DNA of 11,735 bases from Enterobacterales bacterium (GTDB lineage: Bacteria > Pseudomonadota > Gammaproteobacteria > Enterobacterales > Succinivibrionaceae): positions 1 through 11,735 of the forward strand of contig CAAGDP010000121.1 in NCBI GenBank assembly GCA_900768635.1, given 5' to 3'. Shown one piece after another: positions 7,522-11,735 of the stretch. The translations under genes and the position numbers were made by a program. The notes below the pieces were generated by a model. The model made no database searches. It had not been told where the DNA came from and saw nothing but the letters and a program-made list of their open reading frames with translations. The number at the start of each line of letters is the position of its first letter. Position 1 is the first letter of the stretch.

Positions 7522-7535
7522 AATCACGTTTCAAT

Positions 7536-7612
7536 GCGTCTGTAGCTCAGTTGGTTAGAGCATCACCTTGACATGGTGGGGGTCGTAGATTCGAGTTCTA
7601 TCAGACGCACCA
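7536..7612 (+). tRNA. tRNA-Val, anticodon GAC
   Basis: The 77-nt sequence folds as a complete cloverleaf. The acceptor stem GCGTCTG pairs with CAGACGC. The D arm is GCTC-AGTTGGTTA-GAGC. The anticodon arm is TCACC-TTGACAT-GGTGG, with GAC at the anticodon position and one T-G pair at the stem base. The variable loop has five bases (GGGTC), and the T arm is GTAGA-TTCGAGT-TCTAT. CCA is encoded (7610-7612). It reads GUC and GUU valine codons. No second tRNA is attached, and no duplicated 3' end (attachment site) is visible in the window. Confidence 0.97.
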
Positions 7613-7635
7613 TTCTTCCTTTCCTAGTTGTTCTC

Positions 7636-8520
7636 ATGTTAACCGGTCATCTTCTGGCATTTTTTACTGTCGCAGTATGGTCTTTTACATACGTAAGTAC
7701 TAAATACCTTCTGGGGGATTTTACACCTCCTGAGATTTTGCTGGTGCGCCTTGTTATTGCCGTAATACTCCTTAAAATTCTGGCACCGGTTCATATAGCG
7801 GTTCACAGGAGACGGGAAGTGCTTTTTGCCGGTGCGGGACTTACCGGGATCTGCCTGTATTTTATTCTGGAAAATTATGCTCTTTCCTTTACTACCGCAT
7901 CCAATGTAGGGGTGATCCTGGCTTTGGCGCCTTTGTTTACAGCTGTAGCGGTGTGGATGTTCCTGAAAGATCGCAGTATTATCGGCATCTGCTTTATTAT
8001 CGGTTTTCTGTGTGCATTGTCCGGGGTTGCTCTTCTGAGTTTCCGGGGATCTGATGTTGCCATAAATCCTCTGGGAGATTTTCTCACGGTTTGTGCCTGT
8101 TGTGTCTGGGCAGTTTATTCCGTGATCATCCGAAAAATCAGTTTGCTTGGTCTTAATGTTCTGGCTGTTACCCGGCGTTCTATGCAGTGGGGCATATTAT
8201 TTATTTTGCCTTTTCTGGCGGTATCGGATATTAATACTCAGGATTTTTCCCGGTATGTAAATATTACTTATCTTGCTAATCTGTTCTTTCTGGGGATTTT
8301 TGCCTCCGCATTATGTTTTGCCTCCTGGAATTATGCAGTAAGGTGTATAGGCGCAGTAGCCACTTCGGTTTATATTTATGCCGGACCGCTGATCACGGTG
8401 GTTTTTGCTTCCATAGTGCTTAATGAGCAGCTGAATCTCTGGGGAATTGCAGGGTGTATTCTGACTCTGGGCGGGCTTATTCTTTCCTCCCTGCCATCCC
8501 TGATCCGGAGAAAAAGGTAA
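7636..8520 (+). CDS. EamA-family (DMT superfamily) membrane transporter
   Basis: The 294 residues form a ten-helix drug/metabolite transporter built from two EamA repeats. The first repeat begins GHLLAFFTVAVWSFTYVSTKYLL (4-26) and includes ENYALSFTTASNVGVILALAPLFTAV (79-104). The second spans about 144-288, with DFLTVCACCVWAVYSVIIRK and SWNYAVRCIGAVATSVYIYAGPLITVV. The C-terminus is basic (RRKR), typical of a cytoplasmic end. Members export amino acids, metabolites or drugs; the substrate here cannot be told. The ATG at 7636 is the only sensible start, because in-frame extension to 7573 runs inside the tRNA. It has no recognisable Shine-Dalgarno. Only 23 bp separate it from the tRNA CCA, so it is probably cotranscribed with the tRNA and released by 3' processing. 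Confidence 0.9.
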   Translation: MLTGHLLAFFTVAVWSFTYVSTKYLLGDFTPPEILLVRLVIAVILLKILAPVHIAVHRRREVLFAGAGLTGICLYFILENYALSFTTASNVGVILALAPLFTAVAVWMFLKDRSIIGICFIIGFLCALSGVALLSFRGSDVAINPLGDFLTVCACCVWAVYSVIIRKISLLGLNVLAVTRRSMQWGILFILPFLAVSDINTQDFSRYVNITYLANLFFLGIFASALCFASWNYAVRCIGAVATSVYIYAGPLITVVFASIVLNEQLNLWGIAGCILTLGGLILSSLPSLIRRKR

Positions 8521-8704
8521 ATAGCCTCTTGCAACAGATTTTCTTCTTTGCAGTATTCTCTGTTTCCCTTTTTAATTTTCTGTCGTCTTGATCATCCTGG
8601 AGCTTTGATCAGTCTTTTTTATCCCGGGAATTTTTCGGGTATGCCACTCCCACCCTCCCTTATTTTTTTAGTTTCTTATTGCCTTTTATTACATACTGCC
8701 GTGG

Positions 8705-8797
8705 GAGATTTGCAAAGGTGGATATACATCGCTAAAGTTGCAGGGTTTATTGCGTGAATATAAAACTAGCCGGGGTGAGATTTGCAAAAGTGAATAT
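8705..8797. repeat. Pair of 21-bp imperfect direct repeats
   Basis: GAGATTTGCAAAGGTGGATAT-like sequence at 8705-8725 recurs at 8777-8797 with two differences (GAGATTTGCAAAAG at the start of the second copy). The copies start 72 bp apart, and GTTGCAGGG or ATTGCAGGGG follows each at a different distance. It may be a local duplication that has since diverged. Confidence 0.6.
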
Positions 8798-8962
8798 TGC
8801 AGGGGAGGAATTATTCCGAAAAAATTTTTTTTGGTTGGGAACTGTTCTTCTGTGGTTCTAATCCCGCAAGTAATGAGGCTTTTGTTTTGAGCAGGGAGGA
8901 GTTTTATCAGGAGAACACTTCATCCTGCAAATTGGGAAAGAATGGGGATGTTTTTTTCGGCG

Positions 8963-9048
8963 GTTTCACAATGTGCGGGTGGTCGGAAAATGCTCCGTCA
9001 AGACGATTATCATCACGTGTTGTGATGAACTCGTTTCATAATGTGCAG
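8963..9048. repeat. Direct repeats flanking a hairpin
   Basis: GTTTCACAATGTGCGG (8963-8978) and GTTTCATAATGTGCAG (9033-9048) match at 14 of 16 positions. Between them TCATCAC (9010-9016) and GTGATGA (9022-9028) form a perfect 7-bp stem with a GTGTT loop. The arrangement could be a binding-site cluster or a small element remnant; no function is evident. Confidence 0.5.
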
Positions 9049-9112
9049 TGTAGGTAGGAAGATGATCCTCCCTGAAAAACTTTTCCACCATTCTGGTAAT
9101 TTTGATGAGCAT

Positions 9113-9140
9113 AAAAAACTCCGGAATTATCCGGAGTTTT
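9113..9140 (-). terminator. Intrinsic terminator of lysC
   Basis: AAAACTCCGG (9115-9124) pairs perfectly with CCGGAGTTTT (9131-9140), 10 bp with a 6-nt loop. Read leftwards it ends in T6, placed about 77 bp after the lysC stop. It is symmetrical enough to work in both directions and may also stop any rightward transcription from the transporter side. Confidence 0.85.
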
Positions 9141-9216
9141 AACGTTAATTCACTGAAAAATCTGGTATGAGATCTTTTACACTGCAGATTTTATGTTGTG
9201 CAAAAATAAAGATCTG

Positions 9217-10575
9217 CTAGTCCAGCAGGTGAACATGGAGTCTTTTAATTACTTCATCTCCATCCTTGGCATCTACCAGGAAGCACAGACCATGGGAGCT
9301 GGCACCGTAGCAGATCATGCGGATATTTACATCAAAAATTGCGGAGAATACTTTAGATCCAGTTCCTGTGGAGTAACTCATATTATTACCGATAATGGCA
9401 ATAAGAGTCTGATTGTCTTCTACAGTTACACTGCAAACCTGACGCAGATCGCTGAGAAGTGCTTCAGATAATGCTGATTTACCATCAGAGCTGCCACCGG
9501 AGAAACCGTTATCAATGGTAATTGCTACAGATACTTCAGATGTTGTTACCAGATCAACAGACAGTCCATGTTTGGCAAAAATCTCGAAGATGGTGGCCAT
9601 AAAACCGCAGGCTCCAATCATCTTGAAGGATTTCAGTGTGAGGAGAACCTGATCTTTTCTCATGGCAACTGCACGGAAAGTTGGTTTGGATTCAGTTTCA
9701 GTTCTGATCCATGTACCGCCGGCACGAGGATTTTTGCTGGAGCCTACAAATACCGGAATATTGTGACGGACTGCCGGCTGAATGGTGGCGGGGTGAAGTA
9801 CCTTGGCACCGAATGTTGCCATTTCGGCAGCTTCCTCAAAGGTAAGTTCCGGAATAGGACGGGCAGTGGATACCAGTCGAGGATCGGTGGTATAAATGCC
9901 GGGAACATCAGTCCAGATTTCAATTTCATCAGCATCAATGGCTTCTGCAATAAGAGCTGCAGAGAAGTCTGAGCCGCCTCTTCCCAGAGTGGTGGAACGA
10001 CCTTCAGAATTTGAGCCGATAAATCCCTGAGTAATTACAATTTTTTCTCTAGCCAGCTGGCTGAGTTCTTCCTGTGCCTGAGTTCTGATCACTTCAATAA
10101 TTGGGGCGGCACGACCGAAGTTGCTGTCGGTCTTCATAACCTTGCGGATATCAAACCATACCGCATCAGCGCCACGTTGCTTCATGAGTTCGGTGAAAAG
10201 CTTGGTGGACATCAGTTCGCCATTGGAAACAATCCGATCTACCAGTGCTGCATTGGTTTCAAAGGTGGCTTCGTGAGCCAGATCTCTGATGTGGCGAATG
10301 TGCTTTTCAATTTCTTCGGTAATTTCCTTAGGATGACCCAGACCTTCCAGAATATTTTCCTGAATGTCCTTTATTTTTTGAATGGTTGCTTCTCTTTCTT
10401 CCTTGGAAAGGCGACCATTTGCCAAGTCTACCAGCAGATTGGTGATCCCTGAGCTGGCACTGAGAACTACTACATGGGTTGTTTCATTGTTAAGGACTAT
10501 ATTGGCGCAGTTTTGCATGGCTTCATAGTTAGCCACACTGGAGCCACCAAACTTGGCTACGCAGATATTGTTCAC
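9217..10575 (-). CDS. lysC: Lysine-sensitive aspartokinase III
   Basis: LysC phosphorylates aspartate with ATP to aspartyl-phosphate, the first step toward lysine, diaminopimelate, threonine and methionine. The 452 residues match E. coli LysC (449). The kinase domain shows KFGGSSVAN (8-16), SNGE with Glu120, GFIGSNSEGRSTTLGRGGSDFSA (184-206) and the ATP-binding WTDVPGIYTTDPR (221-233). Two ACT domains form the regulatory C-terminus. The first contains SFKMIGACGFMATIF and SVDLVTTSEVSVAITI (339-354), the region that binds lysine in AKIII; the second includes IGNNMS (395-400). There is no fused homoserine dehydrogenase. The start is GTG with a strong AGGAG (10582-10586) 6 nt upstream, giving the family N-terminus MNNICVAKFGG. 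A lysine riboswitch and sigma70 promoter precede it and a terminator follows, so it is a single-gene unit controlled by lysine both at RNA and enzyme level. Confidence 0.97.
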   Translation of the reverse strand: MNNICVAKFGGSSVANYEAMQNCANIVLNNETTHVVVLSASSGITNLLVDLANGRLSKEEREATIQKIKDIQENILEGLGHPKEITEEIEKHIRHIRDLAHEATFETNAALVDRIVSNGELMSTKLFTELMKQRGADAVWFDIRKVMKTDSNFGRAAPIIEVIRTQAQEELSQLAREKIVITQGFIGSNSEGRSTTLGRGGSDFSAALIAEAIDADEIEIWTDVPGIYTTDPRLVSTARPIPELTFEEAAEMATFGAKVLHPATIQPAVRHNIPVFVGSSKNPRAGGTWIRTETESKPTFRAVAMRKDQVLLTLKSFKMIGACGFMATIFEIFAKHGLSVDLVTTSEVSVAITIDNGFSGGSSDGKSALSEALLSDLRQVCSVTVEDNQTLIAIIGNNMSYSTGTGSKVFSAIFDVNIRMICYGASSHGLCFLVDAKDGDEVIKRLHVHLLD

Positions 10576-10579
10576 TGAG

Positions 10580-10651
10580 AACTCCTGATTATTATTTAGA
10601 CTAAAATAACAGTAAAGGGAGCTATATGGCGGGAAAAGAAAAGTTCCGCCA
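10580..10651 (-). promoter_or_regulatory. Putative expression platform of the lysC riboswitch
   Basis: Between the aptamer and the lysC start there is no hairpin followed by a T-run, so control looks translational. On the minus strand TGGCGG (10651-10646) can pair with CCGCCA (10632-10627) and shares three bases with the 3' strand of P1, so the two are mutually exclusive. Downstream, AGCTCC (10623-10618) can pair with GGAGTT (10585-10580), which contains most of the Shine-Dalgarno. A lysine-dependent switch between these stems is inference from base pairing only. Confidence 0.45.
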
Positions 10652-10808
10652 GAAGCGCTTCACTAAAGTGACAGCTCTAAGGATTCAGCCTTAGTAGCCG
10701 ACATCTGACGCGGCAGATCGTAAGATGTCTCGGCGATGCATCCCCTTACAGAGTATCATTGACTTTGCCAGCCTACTCTCTGTTGCCTGAGCATCGCGCC
10801 TCTTCTGG
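10649..10808 (-). promoter_or_regulatory. Lysine riboswitch (L box) aptamer
   Basis: The minus strand carries the conserved core and pairs as the lysine aptamer. P1 is CCAGAAG (10808-10802) with CTTCTGG (10655-10649). P2 is GCGATGC (10797-10791) with GCATCGC (10739-10733), its upper part bounded by ACAGAG and CTCTGT around AGTAGGCTGG. P3 is GACATCT (10729-10723) with AGATGTC (10706-10700). P4 is CTAAGG-CTGAAT-CCTTAG (10694-10677), and P5 is the small CACTTTAGTG hairpin. Invariant blocks AGAGGCGCG, AAGGGGATGC, CGCCGAG and GCTGTCAC are present and closely resemble the E. coli lysC leader. Lysine binding should lower lysC expression. Confidence 0.95.
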
Positions 10809-10830
10809 TGTTTAAAAAAACAACTCAAGT

Positions 10831-10859
10831 ATTATATTGATATCAATCACAGTTTTCAA
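10831..10859 (-). promoter_or_regulatory. Sigma70 promoter of lysC
   Basis: On the minus strand TTGAAA (10859-10854), then 17 bp, then a perfect TATAAT (10836-10831). Transcription would begin near 10824, about 16 nt before the aptamer P1 stem and about 250 nt before the lysC start. The spacer contains the perfect palindrome ATTGATATCAAT (10836-10847), a possible operator. Confidence 0.8.
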
Positions 10860-11202
10860 TGAGAAATCCGGACTGAATCCGGTTGTTTTCAGGGAGGATT
10901 TTGGAGTTTTGGACTTGGGAATGAGAGTTATGTTGATTGTATCTGAAATGGTTCTGGTTACTGATGTCGGGATTGTTCTAATTGATTAATCCAGCAGTGA
11001 TTTTGGTCAGATCTGAATAGTGATCGTTGGCTAGTGTTAGTTGGTAATTGATCTAATGGAAATGGTTAGTGTGTGGTTGCTTTATCCTGCATGTATTTCA
11101 ACATCATCAGAGTGGTGTAATAGAACAGTGCAGGAATTTGCGGTGAAAGGTCTTTACTATACTTTGTCATACCCATTTCTAAAGTGTGTGTGGAGGGGAA
11201 TG
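10860..11202. other. Gene-free stretch between lysC promoter and the small gene
   Basis: No supported gene, RNA or terminator. AATCCGG is directly repeated at about 10864 and 10875. The frame 11041-11238 starts with TTG, has no ribosome binding site and overlaps the opposite-strand gene. No terminator for the leftward 94-codon gene stands out. Confidence 0.55.
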
Positions 11203-11487
11203 TCACTTGAAGTATTTGTTATAAGTTTTTTCACATAACATCCCTAAATTATATCTAGGTGTGTGTTTTTCAATTGTATAAAAATTTTTAAAATTTTTAT
11301 TTGTAGAAAACAATATTAAACCAAATTTTTTTGCTATTTCTTTGATTTTTAAAAGACTTTTTTTGTCCTCATATTGTACTATTAAACATTTTTCTCCATT
11401 AATAATATCGTGTGTAACTCCAAACTTGCAATAAAGAAAACAATAAATTGGGTCATCATTTAATGGATATTTCATTGCTATGTTCAT
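11203..11487 (-). CDS. Small hypothetical protein immediately downstream of the CRISPR array
   Basis: A 94-residue protein of unknown function; I recognise no family. The start is the ATG at 11487, preceded by AAGGAG (11498-11493) with 5-nt spacing, an excellent ribosome binding site. A longer TTG start inside the CRISPR repeat is less likely. The sequence (MNIAMKYPLNDDPIYCFLY...) is lysine-rich with net positive charge, has cysteines at 16, 20, 34 and 85, and shows no signal peptide or membrane segment. A Lys-rich segment at 42-54 (KKSLLKIKEIAKK) looks helical. It is strikingly AT-rich compared with lysC, suggesting foreign origin. Only 6 bases separate its ribosome binding site from the terminal repeat, so it is probably translated from an array transcript or a promoter inside the array. 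It could be a CRISPR-associated accessory, an anti-CRISPR or an unrelated passenger; none is demonstrated. Confidence 0.65.
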   Translation of the reverse strand: MNIAMKYPLNDDPIYCFLYCKFGVTHDIINGEKCLIVQYEDKKSLLKIKEIAKKFGLILFSTNKNFKNFYTIEKHTPRYNLGMLCEKTYNKYFK

Positions 11488-11504
11488 ACTTTCTCCTTTT
11501 TCAA

Positions 11505-11735
11505 GTTTCAATTAGGCCGGGGCTAAGCCCGGAAGTCATCTGGTATCAGCGTGATAGGACACGCTGATACAGCAAGGGTAGTTTCAATTAGGCCGGGGCT
11601 AAGCCCGGAAGTCATCATGAAATCCCTAGGGGGTTATTAAATAAGAAAGTGGGTTTCAATTAGGCCGGGGCTAAGCCCGGAAGTCATCCTAGTCAAGGAC
11701 AATGTGTCCGCGGCTGCTGTGATATCTCGGTTTCA
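11505..11735 (-). CRISPR. CRISPR array, leader-distal end, truncated by the window edge
   Basis: Three identical 36-bp repeats lie at 11505-11540, 11581-11616 and 11653-11688, each beginning GTTTCAATTAGGCC and ending GAAGTCATC on the plus strand. The first six bases of a fourth are at 11730-11735. The three unrelated spacers are 40, 36 and 41 bp (11541-11580, 11617-11652, 11689-11729). On the minus strand each repeat ends in ATTGAAAC, the usual crRNA 5' handle of many type I and III systems, and contains a CCGGG/CCCGG stem, so transcription is probably leftward with the leader to the right, outside the window. The variable spacer length fits types such as III or I-D better than I-E or I-F, but subtype cannot be settled without cas genes. 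The terminal repeat shows no decay. Confidence 0.95.
11543..11570. repeat. Perfect inverted repeat inside the last CRISPR spacer
   Basis: GTATCAGCGTG (11543-11553) and CACGCTGATAC (11560-11570) are exact reverse complements with a 6-base loop (ATAGGA). The 28-bp hairpin occupies most of the 40-bp spacer next to the terminal repeat. No T-run follows in either direction, so it is not a simple terminator. Confidence 0.9.

Larger units (their letters stand above)
8521..9112. other. Gene-free stretch with short repeats
   Basis: No reading frame in this roughly 590-bp stretch has a credible start and composition. The frames at 8548-8757 and 8797-9057 start with TTG and resemble no family I know. 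Two sets of short direct repeats and a 7-bp hairpin are described separately. No clear terminator follows the transporter gene. Confidence 0.55.

Noticed and set aside
7573..7635. N-terminal extension of the transporter into the tRNA
   Set aside because: The frame runs through the anticodon stem of the tRNA-Val gene; the encoded residues do not resemble an EamA N-terminus.
8853..8867. tRNA T-arm-like sequence GGTTCTAATCCCGC
   Set aside because: The flanking bases pair at only two positions of the T stem and no acceptor, D or anticodon arm can be found.
8797..9057. 86-codon frame starting with TTG
   Set aside because: No ribosome binding site, irregular composition, and it runs through direct repeats and a hairpin.
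9568..9972. 134-codon plus-strand frame
   Set aside because: It is the antisense shadow of lysC, whose protein motifs are unambiguous.
11041..11238. 65-codon plus-strand frame
   Set aside because: TTG start without a ribosome binding site and overlap with the better-supported opposite-strand gene.
11203..11504. AT-rich region left of the array as a CRISPR leader
   Set aside because: Leaders are AT-rich, but the repeat's ATTGAAAC end indicates leftward transcription, and the region contains an open frame with a strong ribosome binding site. Not fully excluded.

Overview
The window looks like the chromosome of a gammaproteobacterium, probably an anaerobic host-associated one. GuaB (487 aa), GuaA (525 aa) and LysC (452 aa) all resemble the enterobacterial proteins closely, and lysC is preceded by an E. 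coli-style lysine riboswitch. The 601-aa AAA-ATPase/PD-(D/E)XK protein and the clostridial-looking SfsA motif are common in gut and rumen anaerobes, so a Succinivibrionaceae-like host is plausible. That placement is inference, not proof.

Layout from left to right. Positions 1-314 hold an upstream region with three short direct repeats and a good promoter for guaB. guaB and guaA (315-3423) carry out the two steps from IMP to GMP. An intrinsic terminator-like hairpin lies between them and a second one follows guaA. Next is about 880 bp without a recognisable gene, containing a C9-(AC) tract and a 10-bp inverted repeat. It leads into a lone AAA-ATPase/nuclease gene (4355-6160) whose codon use differs from the housekeeping genes. 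After about 400 bp of non-coding DNA come sfsA (start near 6565 or 6580, to 7251), a gap with a G10 run, a tRNA-Val(GAC) gene (7536-7612) and, 23 bp after its CCA, an EamA-family transporter gene (7636-8520). A repeat-containing gap of about 600 bp follows. Then lysC lies on the minus strand (9217-10575) with its own terminator, lysine riboswitch and sigma70 promoter.

The right end is the most interesting part. Three perfect 36-bp CRISPR repeats and the first six bases of a fourth run off the window edge. The repeat's minus-strand 3' end is ATTGAAAC, the usual crRNA 5' handle, so the array is probably transcribed leftwards and this is its leader-distal end. The last spacer contains a perfect 11-bp inverted repeat. 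Six bases beyond the terminal repeat begins the Shine-Dalgarno of a very AT-rich 94-codon gene with no recognisable homology, in the same direction as the array and with no room for its own promoter outside the array. No cas gene is visible here; any would lie to the right.

The housekeeping parts are routine: GMP synthesis, and lysine-controlled entry into the aspartate pathway. The parts worth checking are the CRISPR-tail gene with its hairpin spacer, the hairpin between guaB and guaA, and the isolated AAA/PD-(D/E)XK gene.
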